A DNA stretch of 64,000 nucleotides from Clostridiales bacterium (GCA_003523255.1 DPGH01000004.1:28901-92900), one strand, 5' to 3'; positions 1 through 9,532 are shown, numbered from the stretch's first letter. Program-made: numbers and translations. The notes: generated by a model from the sequence alone, not told the origin.

Positions 1-905
1 TCGACCTTGCTCTCGTTTGAATAGGTAACAAGCCCTTCCTGTAAAAATTCGGATATGCCGGAATTTTTAACGAGTTCCGCCGTAACCCTGCCGCCCGTAA
101 ACGATTCCGCCGCGGCAACGCGCACACCTTTGAGTTTTATCAGGTCGAAAAGTCTTTCCGATAAAGTCGTGTCGAACTCCGCATATATGTCGTCGCCGAG
201 AAGTTCCACGAACTTTCTTAAAACCAAGGGTTTATCCGCAATTTCCTCTTCCCCGCGAAAAACAAGGTCGAGTTTATAATCTCCGTCTTTTTCGGTAAGC
301 GCGTAACCGAATTTGCCTACGTATTCCGCCGCCGCTATCGCTTCGTTTATCTTTGCGTCGTCGCCGAAAATCTTAAACGTATACGTTTTGGTTTTTATTC
401 CGTACTTGTTTTCCGCATACGGCAAAACGTATCTTGCGCACATGGAATAAAGTTCTTCCGGTTCGTCCGATACAACCGCGGTCAAAAAATCTTCACCCTC
501 GAGCGTGAAACCCTGAAAAGGTCCCTTTTCGTTTGGAATTATCGTCGCCCCGTCGGGGAGCACGGCGTATTCCGCGGAGTAGTTTACCCCGTCCGCGGCG
601 CGCGCCGCGTCTAAAAATCTCGCCGCGTTATCGTTTTCCGCAAGTTCGGTACCGAAAGACTCCGCTATCATTGCTTTCGCGTCGAAATCCGTTTTTTCGC
701 CGAGTGCGATTACGACGATATCCGCAGTGTCTTTAAGTTCGTCTATCAAACGCTTAAAGCCTATATCGTCTGCCGAAGAAAGCGCGTATGCCGAATCGAT
801 TTTAAGCCCCGCGCCCGCAAACGCCGCCGAAACGCGGGTAAGCCTTTCGCTATACGCCGTAAAATCGCTTTGCGGATTTTTAAATGTTACGAACGCGGTT
901 TTCAT
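1..905 (-). CDS. cinA: CinA-family protein (nicotinamide-nucleotide amidohydrolase domain), 3' end outside window
   Basis: An uninterrupted frame runs from an ATG at 905 off the left edge (about 301 codons visible). GAGGAG lies just upstream and the start is 3 bases after the pgsA stop. The CinA C-terminal amidohydrolase domain begins near residue 275 with AVAESFTGGRVTAEL and LVTYSNES; in the family this domain deamidates NMN in pyridine-nucleotide salvage. The middle (LPDGATIIPNEKGPFQGF) resembles the tail of the CinA MoaB-like domain. The N-terminus is odd: the usual GDELL-type motif is absent and the MoaB-like part looks short and eroded. The position usually taken by Cys in ESCTGG is Phe. 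The order ftsK-rimO-pgsA-cinA is common in Firmicutes, where recA often follows. The family is secure; activity of the N-terminal half is doubtful. Confidence 0.85.
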   Translation of the reverse strand, partial: MKTAFVTFKNPQSDFTAYSERLTRVSAAFAGAGLKIDSAYALSSADDIGFKRLIDELKDTADIVVIALGEKTDFDAKAMIAESFGTELAENDNAARFLDAARAADGVNYSAEYAVLPDGATIIPNEKGPFQGFTLEGEDFLTAVVSDEPEELYSMCARYVLPYAENKYGIKTKTYTFKIFGDDAKINEAIAAAEYVGKFGYALTEKDGDYKLDLVFRGEEEIADKPLVLRKFVELLGDDIYAEFDTTLSERLFDLIKLKGVRVAAAESFTGGRVTAELVKNSGISEFLQEGLVTYSNESKV

Positions 906-908
906 CTG

Positions 909-1493
909 TTATTTCTCCTCTTCGGAAAGCACGGAAGCGTTTTTAATAATACATTCCGCACCCGAGATTACCGTAAGCAACGCGGAAGCGCAAAGCATAA
1001 CCGTACCGACGACGTTTGCCGTATCAAACGCCCCGGGCGTGATTTCCGCCGCGATAAGCAACGCTATAACGGTTAAATCGGTTACGAACGTTTTTATTTT
1101 GCCCGATTTATCGGCGGCGATAACCGCTCCTTTACCTGCGGCAACGAGTCTGAAACCGCTTACGATAAGTTCTCTCGCTAAGATAAGCGCGACGAGTATC
1201 GCAGGGTAAAACGAATCGGGGAGTATAACCGTGTCCGTCGGCGGCACGAGCAAAATTATAAGAGCGGTAGAAACAAGCACTTTGTCCGCTATCGGGTCCA
1301 AAAACTTACCCATGTTGGTTACGAGGTTATATTTTCTCGCTATATATCCGTCGAGAAAATCCGTAAAAGCGGCAAGCGCGAATATCCCCGCCGCAATCGC
1401 GAAATTATACGGAATGACCGTAAGATAATACGCCGCCGCAAAAGCGGGTATCATTATAATTCTTGCAAGCGTAAGCCTGTTCGGTAAATTCAT
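909..1493 (-). CDS. pgsA: CDP-diacylglycerol-glycerol-3-phosphate 3-phosphatidyltransferase
   Basis: A 194-residue polytopic membrane protein of the CDP-alcohol phosphatidyltransferase family. The signature DG-x2-AR-x8-G-x3-D-x3-D is complete around residues 46-70 (DGYIARKYN...GKFLDPIADK). The family transfers a phosphatidyl group from CDP-diacylglycerol to glycerol-3-phosphate, the committed step to phosphatidylglycerol. The start overlaps the end of rimO by 4 bases, and cinA follows after 3 bases, so the three genes are probably co-transcribed and translationally coupled. Length and sequence are normal for the family. Confidence 0.93.
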   Translation of the reverse strand: MNLPNRLTLARIIMIPAFAAAYYLTVIPYNFAIAAGIFALAAFTDFLDGYIARKYNLVTNMGKFLDPIADKVLVSTALIILLVPPTDTVILPDSFYPAILVALILARELIVSGFRLVAAGKGAVIAADKSGKIKTFVTDLTVIALLIAAEITPGAFDTANVVGTVMLCASALLTVISGAECIIKNASVLSEEEK

Positions 1494-2806
1494 ATTCTTT
1501 CTCCTATAAGGTCGTAGCCGTCCCTCGCGGTGATTTTAACGTCGTAATACGTGCCGAAAGAAACTTCTTCCGCCGAAAAGAAATATATTTTTCCGTCAAT
1601 ATCCGGCGCGTTGAAATACGCCCTGCCGTAATAAACGAGTCTGTCTTCGTCAAATCCTTCGGCTTTAACCTTAAACGTTTTACCGCGGAGCGATTTAAGA
1701 AGTCGCCCCACGACTTTTTTTTGCGCGGAATAAAGTTTTTTTACGCGACGGGTTTTCGTTTTTTCGTCCACCTGTCCGTCCAAAAGATAAGCGGGCGTAC
1801 CCTCTTCTCTGCTGTATTTAAAGAACCCCGCGTTAAACAGTTCGGCTTTATCGATAAACTCTAAAAGTCGGTTAAACTCCTCTTCGCCCTCGCCGGGAAA
1901 TCCGGTTATAAAAGTCGAGCGCACGGCAATACCCGGCACGCGTTCTTTTAGCTTTTTTATAAGCGCGAGATATTCCTCTCCTCTGCCTTTTCTGTTCATT
2001 CTTTTAAGCACTTTATCGTCCGCATGCTGAAAAGGTATGTCTATATATCTTATTATTTTTGCGTTTACCGCCATTTCGTGAATGAGTTCTTCGGTAACGT
2101 TTTCGGGATAGCAATATAAAAGCCTTACGCCGCGCACGTTTTTAAGCGCGGTAAGTTTTCTGACGAGCGTTACGAGGTTCGTTTTCGGTTCTAAATCTTC
2201 GCCGTACTTCGTAACGTCCTGCGCGACGAGAATGAGTTCGTCAACGTCGCCCATGGCGGAAACTTCGGTTATAAGTCTGTCCGTCGGCACGGAGCGATAT
2301 TTGCCGCGTATGGACGGTATAAGGCAATAGGTGCAACGGTTAGAACACCCGTCCGCGATTTTAAGATAGGCGTGCCCGTCGGTCGTAACCACACGCGCCG
2401 TACCCGTTTCGAGTTTTACTTCGCCTACGGCGCAAACCCTTTCTCCGTCGTACACGTTATCGATAACGTCTAAAATCTTATCGTAGTCCGAAACTCCGAG
2501 AAACGCGTCCGCCTCCGTAAGTTCGTCTTTTATGTCGCTTAAAAACCTTTGCGGCAAACAACCCGTAACGATGATTTTTTCGCACGCGCCGTTTTTTTTG
2601 TATTCCGCCGCGCCGATGACTTCTTCTATCGATTCTTTTCTCGAACTCGCAAGAAAAGCGCAAGTGTTTATAATTATTATTTCGGCTTGCGCTATATCGT
2701 TCGTCAGTTCGTGCCGTTCGCGCAGTTTGGCAAGCATTTTTTCGGTATCCACACGGTTTTTGTCGCAACCGAGCGAAATCACGCCGATTTTTTTACCCGT
2801 AATCAT
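1490..2806 (-). CDS. rimO: Ribosomal protein S12 methylthiotransferase RimO
   Basis: A 438-residue radical-SAM methylthiotransferase. The N-terminal MTTase domain has the cluster cysteines in SLGCDKNRVD, INTCAF and VTGCLPQR. The radical-SAM CxxxCxxC motif is CSNRCTYC near residue 155, and a TRAM domain closes the C-terminus. RimO methylthiolates an aspartate of ribosomal protein S12; the related MiaB acts on tRNA. The start SLGCDKNRVD and the IPSIRG stretch favour RimO over MiaB. It lies between ftsK (35 bases upstream) and pgsA (4-base overlap). Confidence 0.93.
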   Translation of the reverse strand: MITGKKIGVISLGCDKNRVDTEKMLAKLRERHELTNDIAQAEIIIINTCAFLASSRKESIEEVIGAAEYKKNGACEKIIVTGCLPQRFLSDIKDELTEADAFLGVSDYDKILDVIDNVYDGERVCAVGEVKLETGTARVVTTDGHAYLKIADGCSNRCTYCLIPSIRGKYRSVPTDRLITEVSAMGDVDELILVAQDVTKYGEDLEPKTNLVTLVRKLTALKNVRGVRLLYCYPENVTEELIHEMAVNAKIIRYIDIPFQHADDKVLKRMNRKGRGEEYLALIKKLKERVPGIAVRSTFITGFPGEGEEEFNRLLEFIDKAELFNAGFFKYSREEGTPAYLLDGQVDEKTKTRRVKKLYSAQKKVVGRLLKSLRGKTFKVKAEGFDEDRLVYYGRAYFNAPDIDGKIYFFSAEEVSFGTYYDVKITARDGYDLIGERI

Positions 2807-2841
2807 AGGTACTCCAGATAACTTCTTTAGTGATTAAAATT

Positions 2842-5800
2842 TTATATCCCGTCGGACATCGGTCCGAATCTATCCTCGAACTCTTCTCTCGTAAGCAAAA
2901 CTTTTCTCGCCTTGCTGCCCTCGTTGGCGGTTATAAAGCCCATGCGCTCCATTTTATCCACAAGTCCGCCCGCACGCCCGTAACCTATCTGGAATCTTCT
3001 CTGAAGTTGAGAGATAGATACCGTGCCGGAGGTAACCGCAAGCCACAACGCTTTAAGGAAGAACGCGTCCACCTCTCCGCCGCTCGCGCCTTCGTCCGCG
3101 TCGGAAACGGCTTCTTCTTGTTTGGGTTTAACCGATTTTGTCAGGAATTCCGCGAGTTCGTCGTCGAAATATGCGGCGTTGTGTTCTTTGATATAGTCCA
3201 CGACGCTTATAATTTCTCTGTCCGAAATCCACGCGCCCTGATACCTTTCGCACTCTGCCATAGAGCCGTTTTTATAAAGCATATCGCCGTTGCCGAGCAA
3301 TTTTTCCGCGCCGCCCTCGCTTAAAATCGTGCTGGAATCGGCGTAATTCATTACGCGGAGCGCCATACGCGACGGGAGGTTGGCTTTTATAGTGCCGGTA
3401 ATAACGTCTACGGAAGGTCTTTGCGTTGCGAGAACGAGGTGTATGCCCGCCGCCCTTGCTTTTGCGGCAAGCGAGCGTATACGTATTTCCATGTCTTTTT
3501 TGCACGTTTCCATAAGGTCTGCAAGTTCGTCCACAACTACGACTATACGCGGTATTTTGGGCACGGTATCGCTCGCTATGCGTTCGTTATACGCTTCTAT
3601 ATCGCTTATACCGCCGTACTTACGGAACTCTTCGTAACGACGTTCCATCTCGTTATACAGCCAAAGCAACGCCGCCACCGCTTTTTGGGGTTCCGTTATG
3701 ATTTCGTCTATCATAAGGTGCGGTATGTGCTCGTAATTAGAAAATCCCACCCTTTTCGGGTCGATGAGTATAAGTCTTAACTCCTCGGGACTGTAGCGCA
3801 TAATAAGGCTGACGATCATAACGTTAAGCGCAACGCTTTTGCCCGAACCGGTCGCACCCGCTACGAGTAAGTGCGGGGCTTTTGCAAGGTTGTCCGTAAT
3901 TGCGTTACCCACTATGTCCTTACCTATGGCGAAAGTAAGCGCGCCCGGTTTAACCGGTTTTGAAGCCGCGCCCTCTAACACTTCGCGAAGTCCTACCGTG
4001 ATTTTGGTTTTGTTGGCGACTTCCACTCCCACAAGGTTTTTGCCGGGGATAGGAGCCTCTATACGTACGCCGCTTTTAGAGGAAAGTCTCATTCTCAAAT
4101 CGTCGTCGTAACTTAAAACCTTTCTCACCGTTACGCCTGCGGGCATCATGACTTCGTATCTCGTTACGGTGGGACCCTGTACGTAACTTTGCGGTTCTGC
4201 GTTTATATGAAAGTCCGCAAGGGTCTGTTTAATTATTTCCATACGCGTCTGATGGTCTTCGGGCGGCGCCGAAACGCTTGCCGCGTAATTTTCAAGCAAA
4301 TCTATAGGCGGACGGAAGTATTTGCGGTTAATCGGTGGCTTGGGTTTTTCGGGCTTTTCCTCTTTTTCGGTTTCGCTCGTCAAAGACTTTGCGTTCTCGT
4401 CGCCGGGCGTGCCGAAAACTCTGCTCCTTCCGTTGCCGTCGGCAGCCACTCTGCTCGTAAACGCGGCGGAAGCGCGCTCGGTTCTTTCCCTATCGCTTTC
4501 GCCCACGGCTTCGTCTTTCGCTTCCGTAACCCGACTTTCGAATAGTCCGCTCCTCGCGCCGCTTTCTATAACGTTGGAACGCGGCAGTTCGTCCGCGTTA
4601 CCGTCGCCCGCGGGCGTTACGGATTCTTCTCCGCGGTTCGTAATTTCTCTCTCGCCGAAAAGTTCGCTCCTTACGCCGCGTTCGCGTCTGCCGGTAAAGT
4701 CGTTCTCTTCGGTATTTATATTATTTTCGCTCGGTCTTTCGCGCGGGGCGTCGAAAATCTCGCCGCGCGACCTTATGCTCTCCGTTCCGCCTGCAAAAGT
4801 TTGCGGCGCGGTGCGAGCATTCTCCGCCCTCTCCGACACGTTAGACGAGTCGCCGACAGAATTTTTTTGTACAGGCGCTTCGGTTGCGTTTTCTACGTTT
4901 GCAACCTTATCGTCAGATATACCCGTATATCTGTCCGAAAAACTTTGCGCGCGCGATTTCGCGTCGCCGCCGCGCCCGCCGTCGTGCTCGTAAAAAGGAA
5001 TTTCGGGCGAAACGCGTTTTTGACTTTCCGCAGAAGCGGTAAGCGAACCCGTCGCGTCGCCCATAGGCGCGGCAGGTTTAACGTAGTCCGAAACTTTTAT
5101 ACCGCGGTTTTCGTTAGGTCTGTTATAACCGCCCGTAACGCTGTCTCCGCCGAGATTTATCGTTGCGGGGGTTTTTATATAATCGATTTTCTTTTTAAGT
5201 TCTTCGTTGCTGTGCTCCGAATAACTTTCGGTAACGCCGAGTTTAAGCCCGCCCGCCGTTTTGTCGCTCATAATCTTAATGGGCTCGTCCTCGCCTTTTG
5301 CCATTTCGCGTTTGGTCTTAAACGAAAAGTCGCCTGCGTTGTTTACGAAAAGCCTTTGCGCGGGTTTACGCTCCGCGGTAAAAAACGCATCGTCCGCAGG
5401 ATATTCTTTCTCGCCGGAAATTTCTATATCGCCGAAGTCCTCTTGCTCTTCTTGCACGTAAGAACTGTTAAAACTCTGTTTTTTAGGAGTTTTGCCTGAG
5501 CGAAGCGGTAAAAAGTTTTTAACGAGGAAATACACGCACGCGACAAGTCCTAACCCTATTATCACGTAGGAGCCGACGTCAGATAAAAGCGCGAGAAACG
5601 GATAAACGATTATAGCCGCAAGCGCGCCGCCCGCGGTAGAGCCGTTAAGTCCGTTTTCCGCCGCGAGATAAGAAGCCTCTATATACTCGCCGTACGTTCT
5701 GCCGCCTTTGGGCAAAGAAATAACCTGCAAAAGCATAGCGAGAACGACCGCCGTAATCGTTACGATAAGTTTGGTTTTTCCGCTTACGCGAGTTTTTTTA

Positions 5801-6030
5801 CCGGTAACGAGCAGAATGCCCATAAATATCGCAAATACGGTAATCGGGAACGCAAAATACCCGAATACGCCGAATAAAAACGAATTTATCCAACTGCCGG
5901 GCGTATAAAAAACCGCGTCCCTCGTTATAAGGCATACCAAACAAAGGGTAGCGAAAAGCACCGTTACCACACCGAATGTTTCTTTGGTAAAAACCGATTG
6001 TTTCGTTTCGTTCTTATCTTTTTCTTCCAC
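2842..6030 (-). CDS. ftsK: DNA translocase FtsK/SpoIIIE
   Basis: A 1062-residue membrane-anchored DNA pump used in chromosome segregation at division or sporulation septa. About four membrane segments lie within residues 15-170. A long polar, low-complexity linker (about 180-590) follows, then the RecA-like motor with Walker A AGATGSGKSVALN near residue 720, Walker B-like VVVVDELADLM and the motif ATQRPSVDVITG. A winged-helix gamma domain (QRRFQIGYGRAGGLVDKME), which reads KOPS/SRS-type sites in the family, lies near the C-terminus. The start codon is GTG, preceded only by a distant GGGAG. A good vegetative-type promoter ends about 40 bases upstream. The linker is unusually long. FtsK and SpoIIIE cannot be told apart by sequence alone. 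Confidence 0.93.
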   Translation of the reverse strand: MEEKDKNETKQSVFTKETFGVVTVLFATLCLVCLITRDAVFYTPGSWINSFLFGVFGYFAFPITVFAIFMGILLVTGKKTRVSGKTKLIVTITAVVLAMLLQVISLPKGGRTYGEYIEASYLAAENGLNGSTAGGALAAIIVYPFLALLSDVGSYVIIGLGLVACVYFLVKNFLPLRSGKTPKKQSFNSSYVQEEQEDFGDIEISGEKEYPADDAFFTAERKPAQRLFVNNAGDFSFKTKREMAKGEDEPIKIMSDKTAGGLKLGVTESYSEHSNEELKKKIDYIKTPATINLGGDSVTGGYNRPNENRGIKVSDYVKPAAPMGDATGSLTASAESQKRVSPEIPFYEHDGGRGGDAKSRAQSFSDRYTGISDDKVANVENATEAPVQKNSVGDSSNVSERAENARTAPQTFAGGTESIRSRGEIFDAPRERPSENNINTEENDFTGRRERGVRSELFGEREITNRGEESVTPAGDGNADELPRSNVIESGARSGLFESRVTEAKDEAVGESDRERTERASAAFTSRVAADGNGRSRVFGTPGDENAKSLTSETEKEEKPEKPKPPINRKYFRPPIDLLENYAASVSAPPEDHQTRMEIIKQTLADFHINAEPQSYVQGPTVTRYEVMMPAGVTVRKVLSYDDDLRMRLSSKSGVRIEAPIPGKNLVGVEVANKTKITVGLREVLEGAASKPVKPGALTFAIGKDIVGNAITDNLAKAPHLLVAGATGSGKSVALNVMIVSLIMRYSPEELRLILIDPKRVGFSNYEHIPHLMIDEIITEPQKAVAALLWLYNEMERRYEEFRKYGGISDIEAYNERIASDTVPKIPRIVVVVDELADLMETCKKDMEIRIRSLAAKARAAGIHLVLATQRPSVDVITGTIKANLPSRMALRVMNYADSSTILSEGGAEKLLGNGDMLYKNGSMAECERYQGAWISDREIISVVDYIKEHNAAYFDDELAEFLTKSVKPKQEEAVSDADEGASGGEVDAFFLKALWLAVTSGTVSISQLQRRFQIGYGRAGGLVDKMERMGFITANEGSKARKVLLTREEFEDRFGPMSDGI

Positions 6031-6069
6031 GCTTAACTAAACGCTCCCACGATAAATACTTACTTATGA

Positions 6070-6098
6070 ATTATATCAAAAACCGAACTCGTTTACAA
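6070..6098 (-). promoter_or_regulatory. Promoter of ftsK
   Basis: On the minus strand TTGTAA (6098-6093) and TATAAT (6075-6070) are separated by 17 bases, a near-consensus vegetative promoter. The predicted start near 6063 gives a leader of about 33 bases before the GTG of ftsK. Confidence 0.75.
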
Positions 6099-6149
6099 TG
6101 CTTTGCGCCGTTTTTTTAAAATATTTTTTTAAATATATTATTAACGCGC

Positions 6150-6197
6150 GCGAAAAAGAAAAACGGGCGCAAACCTTTTTCGGTTCGCGCCCGCGCT
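6150..6197 (-). terminator. Intrinsic terminator after the zinc-ribbon gene
   Basis: A GC-rich hairpin with arms CGGGCGC/GCGCCCG lies at 6164-6196. On the minus strand it is followed by a T-rich run, consistent with ending the dgt-dnaG-rpoD-trmK-nif3-zinc-ribbon transcript. The plus-strand side also has a T-run, so it may work in both directions. Confidence 0.75.
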
Positions 6198-6241
6198 TTT
6201 TTTGCTTCGACATTTATAAAAAACGTATTTTTCAAATCGAA

Positions 6242-6937
6242 TTATTGTTTTTTATAAATAATTCTTCCGCACTCGTGCTCTATTATCTCTCCGTTTTTAA
6301 GGCGGCTCAGTTCCGCCATGGAAAGTTCCATATTGCACGCGCCGCAAACGTTGCCGGTTACCTCGTAAACTATCGGATACATTTTACCCGCGCGTTTTTT
6401 AAGGTATTTTTCCATGAGTTCGGGCTCGACTTTCTTTTTAAGTTCGTTGAGTTTTGCCTCCGCCTCGGCTTTTTTATCGGCAAGCGAGGCTTTAAGTTCG
6501 TTATACTTTTTGCCGTTTTCGTTATACTGCGTCTGCGCGGCTTTGGTGGTGTTTTTTATGGTTACGTACTCTTTCATCACACTCTGAATTTCCGCGCTTA
6601 AATTTTTCGCCGCGGAAGAAAGACTTTTCGTTTTCGCGATGAGTTCTTCGGCTTTTTTGATAAGGTACGCCGCCTCGTTTTCACCCGAAACGCTTTCGAG
6701 CGCGGTGGCGATTTCGCCCTGCTGGTCACCGAGTTTTTTAAGATCGTCAAGTGTCTTTTCGTACTCGGCGGCAAGCGACGCCGCGCGGGTATCGAGTTTA
6801 TTCACGTTGTCTTCTACACCGTCGAGATACTTTTTCGCGCTGACCGCTTTTTTTCTTTCTTCGCTGCCGGACAGCGTGTTTTCAATCGCTTTAAGTTCCG
6901 CGTCGGCAGTCTGATAATTGATTAAATCCTGTATCAT
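6242..6937 (-). CDS. Coiled-coil protein with C-terminal zinc ribbon (C4-type zinc ribbon/DUF164 family)
   Basis: A 231-residue protein with a long charged coiled coil (about residues 25-175) and a C-terminal ribbon containing VCGACNMEL and ECGRIIY. This matches the zf-RING_7/DUF164 family, which often sits beside nif3 and trmK as it does here. Its role is not settled; nucleic-acid binding has been proposed for relatives. One ribbon position departs from the family: the second CxxC is reduced to one Cys, with EHEC where CxxC is expected, so metal binding may use Glu or His or may be lost. It is the last gene of the minus-strand run and a terminator follows. Confidence 0.82.
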   Translation of the reverse strand: MIQDLINYQTADAELKAIENTLSGSEERKKAVSAKKYLDGVEDNVNKLDTRAASLAAEYEKTLDDLKKLGDQQGEIATALESVSGENEAAYLIKKAEELIAKTKSLSSAAKNLSAEIQSVMKEYVTIKNTTKAAQTQYNENGKKYNELKASLADKKAEAEAKLNELKKKVEPELMEKYLKKRAGKMYPIVYEVTGNVCGACNMELSMAELSRLKNGEIIEHECGRIIYKKQ

Positions 6938-6970
6938 ATTCAGTTCTCCTTTAACTGGATTTTTGCTTGA

Positions 6971-7771
6971 TTAAATAAATCTGTCGTCGGTAAACATAAC
7001 CGTTTCCGCTTTTCCGTTAAGTTTTACGCTTACGTTATCGAAAAATTTCTTAAACCCGTAATTTTCAGTGGCGTAATGCGTAAACAATACTATCGCGTAT
7101 CCGCTTTCGACGAATTCCCTTATCAAATGGTGTGGCATATCGGCGGTAATTATAACGTCCGCGTTTATGCCGCCGTTTTTATAAATCTCTTCCGCATATC
7201 CCGCGCCCGCGCCGCAAAAACTCGCCGCGCGTTTTATTTCCATATACGGGCTGCCGTACACGAAAGCCCTTTTCGCTCCGAGTTCGACTTTAGCGGCTTT
7301 TACGAAATCGGTAAGAACCGTGCGTTCCGTTTCAAACTCTCTGCCATAACCCGCGCCGGCAAAGGTAAGCGGAGAAAAAATTTTAACCTCTTTTTCGTCC
7401 GCGCCGAGCGCAGTCGCAAGCGAAGCGTCCGTTCCGCCCGCCGCCGTATCGAGATTGAGATGCGCCGAAATCACGCTTAACCCGCCTGTTGCCGCGGCAA
7501 TGACGGGAGCGGAAGTCGGATCGGAAGCGCACAGGCTTTTGGTCGGATTGTAAATTGCGGGGTGGTGTGTTACCACGGCGCCCGCGCCTTGTCTTTTTGC
7601 GCGGCGAACCGCCGCAAGCGAAAGGTCTAACGAGAACAAAACCTTTTTGAACTCTTTGCCCGTATCGAGTATCACGCCGCTGTTATCGTAACCGCCCGCG
7701 GCGACTATTTCCTTGCTGTATTTGAACGGCGCGAGTTCGTCTATTACGTCGTATAATTCTTTAATTAACAT
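6971..7771 (-). CDS. Nif3-like dinuclear metal centre protein
   Basis: A 266-residue protein of the Nif3/YqfO family, which binds two metal ions in a conserved toroidal hexamer. Visible metal-site segments are VTHHPAIYNPTKS (near residue 66), SAHLNLDTAAGGTD (near 100) and a C-terminal HYATENYGFKKF supplying His and Glu. It is the short form, without the PII-like insert found in some Firmicute homologues. The 5' end overlaps trmK by 11 bases. The trmK-nif3 pairing is widespread in Firmicutes. Cellular function is uncertain; GTP cyclohydrolase-like annotations exist but are weakly founded. Confidence 0.88.
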   Translation of the reverse strand: MLIKELYDVIDELAPFKYSKEIVAAGGYDNSGVILDTGKEFKKVLFSLDLSLAAVRRAKRQGAGAVVTHHPAIYNPTKSLCASDPTSAPVIAAATGGLSVISAHLNLDTAAGGTDASLATALGADEKEVKIFSPLTFAGAGYGREFETERTVLTDFVKAAKVELGAKRAFVYGSPYMEIKRAASFCGAGAGYAEEIYKNGGINADVIITADMPHHLIREFVESGYAIVLFTHYATENYGFKKFFDNVSVKLNGKAETVMFTDDRFI

Positions 7772-8411
7772 ATTTTCTCCATCTTTTCGCCTCGGCGAAA
7801 AGTTCTTTTTTCGTTTCTTCTTTTACGTTTTGGTTTTGCGCCGCTTTTTCGAGCGACTCGGCGATTTTTTTCGCCTTTTCCTTAAAATCGGGGTTATCCC
7901 CTTTTACGTTGTCCTTACCGAAATAAATTTCTTCCTCGGTATACTCATCGTTTCCGCGGACAAAAAGCATAAGGTCGTAAAACTTGCCGCCTGCTTTAAA
8001 CGTGCCGTCCTTAACCGCCTTATACCCTTCGTTTTTCGCGTACGCTCTGACCTTGTCGGAGTTTTTCATGGGCTGAAGGCAAAGTTTTTCAGGCAAAGTT
8101 TTCGCCGCGGAAAGTATGTTTATAATCTCTTCTCCGCCCATGCCCGCAATCAACGCAAGGTCTGCGTTTTCGCTTTCAAGCCCGCAAAACCCGTCGGTAA
8201 CGTAACCTTTCGCTTTGCCCGAATTAACGAACTTTGTCAAAAGTTTTTCCGCCTTGGATAAACACGCCGCCGAAACGTCGGTAAACACCGCCCTTTCGCA
8301 CTTGCCCGTTTTTAACATTGCGAGGGAAACGTAACCGTGGTCGCAACCTACGTCGATAAACGTTTTACAACTCGGCAAAACCGAAAAAATTTTATCAAGC
8401 CGCTCGGTCAT
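7761..8411 (-). CDS. trmK: tRNA (adenine-22-N1)-methyltransferase TrmK
   Basis: A 216-residue class-I SAM methyltransferase. Motif I is FIDVGCDHGYVSLAML near residue 18, motif II is FTDVSAACL, and IAGMGGEEI near residue 88 is typical of TrmK/YqfN. The family methylates N1 of A22 in the D-loop of some tRNAs. A Lys/Glu-rich helical C-terminal region follows, as in the family. It overlaps rpoD by one base and nif3 by 11 bases, so it is translated with them. Confidence 0.9.
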   Translation of the reverse strand: MTERLDKIFSVLPSCKTFIDVGCDHGYVSLAMLKTGKCERAVFTDVSAACLSKAEKLLTKFVNSGKAKGYVTDGFCGLESENADLALIAGMGGEEIINILSAAKTLPEKLCLQPMKNSDKVRAYAKNEGYKAVKDGTFKAGGKFYDLMLFVRGNDEYTEEEIYFGKDNVKGDNPDFKEKAKKIAESLEKAAQNQNVKEETKKELFAEAKRWRKYVN

Positions 8412-9502
8412 CAGTCGAGAAAATCTTTAAGCCTTTTAGAACGGCTGGGATGACGGAGTTTTCTGAGCGCCTTTGCCTCTATCTGTCTTATTCTTTCTCT
8501 CGTAACGTTAAATTCTTTACCGACTTCTTCGAGCGTTCTCGGTCTGCCGTCGTCTAAACCGTAGCGGAGCCTTAAAACTTTTTCCTCTCGCGGAGTGAGC
8601 GTGTCGAGCACGCCTAAAAGTTGCTCTTTAAGCATGGTAACCGAAACGGAATCCGTCGGCGCGGTGGACTGCTCGTCCTCGATGAAATCGGAAAGATGGC
8701 TGTCCTCTTCCTCGCCGATAGGCGTTTCGAGAGAAACGGGGTCCTGCGCGATTTTTTGTATTTCACGCACGCGCTCTTCGCTTATTTCCATTTCTTTCGC
8801 GATTTCTTCCGGGGTGGGTTCTCTGCCGAGTTCCTGCAAAAGTCTGCGCGAGATACGCACGAGTTTGTTTATCGTTTCAACCATATGCACGGGGATACGG
8901 ATAGTCCTTGCCTGGTCGGCGATGGCGCGCGTTATGGCTTGACGTATCCACCATGTGGCGTACGTCGAAAATTTAAATCCTTTTTGGTAATCGAACTTTT
9001 CAACCGCCTTCATAAGTCCGAGGTTACCCTCTTGTATAAGGTCGAGAAAATGCATTCCGCGCCCCATATACCTTTTCGCGATAGAAACGACGAGCCTTAA
9101 ATTCGCTTCGGAAAGCAGCCTTTTCGCGTCTTCGTCGCCGTCCATCATCCTTTTGGCGAGTTCCGTTTCCTCCGCGGGCGACAAAAGCGGTACCTTACCT
9201 ATATCTTTAAGGTACATTTTGACGGGGTCGTCCATGCTGACTTCTTTTAAAAGTTGGTCGTAAAGATCTTTATCCCTCGCAAACTCGTCGATGACCTGAA
9301 TATTCTCCGCTTCCAACTCTTTGTAAATCTCTTCGAGTTCTTCGGGAGAAGCCTCGTGCTTTTCGAGTTTGTCAAAAAGTCTGTTAGTGGTAATGCTGCC
9401 GCTTTTTTTGCATTCGACGACGATGTCCGAAACGAGCGTTTTAAGGTCGTCGGGCAATACCGTTTTTTCTTCCGCCGCAGGCGCGGCGACGCGTTCTTCC
9501 AT
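8411..9502 (-). CDS. rpoD: RNA polymerase primary sigma factor RpoD/SigA
   Basis: A 363-residue group-1 sigma factor. Region 1.1-like residues come first, then region 1.2 ([17 protein letters not shown], near 93), region 2 with [14 protein letters not shown] (2.4, contacts the -10), region 3, and region 4.2 [20 protein letters not shown] (contacts the -35). The many TTGACA-N17-TATAAT-like promoters in this window fit its expected specificity. It follows dnaG, the classic Firmicute macromolecular-synthesis order, and has a strong RBS. Confidence 0.97.
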   Translation of the reverse strand: MEERVAAPAAEEKTVLPDDLKTLVSDIVVECKKSGSITTNRLFDKLEKHEASPEELEEIYKELEAENIQVIDEFARDKDLYDQLLKEVSMDDPVKMYLKDIGKVPLLSPAEETELAKRMMDGDEDAKRLLSEANLRLVVSIAKRYMGRGMHFLDLIQEGNLGLMKAVEKFDYQKGFKFSTYATWWIRQAITRAIADQARTIRIPVHMVETINKLVRISRRLLQELGREPTPEEIAKEMEISEERVREIQKIAQDPVSLETPIGEEEDSHLSDFIEDEQSTAPTDSVSVTMLKEQLLGVLDTLTPREEKVLRLRYGLDDGRPRTLEEVGKEFNVTRERIRQIEAKALRKLRHPSRSKRLKDFLD

Positions 9503-9532
9503 TTTATTTCCTCCTGCCCCGAAAGGGCTTTG

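Noticed and set aside
727..1209. 160-codon plus-strand open frame over pgsA/cinA
   Set aside because: It is opposite two well-supported genes, has no ribosome binding site and no recognisable protein features. Many similar antisense frames occur because the minus-strand codon usage leaves the complementary frames open.
4322..4993. 223-codon plus-strand frame over ftsK
   Set aside because: It mirrors the low-complexity FtsK linker and is Ser-rich from codon complementarity; no start signal or homology.
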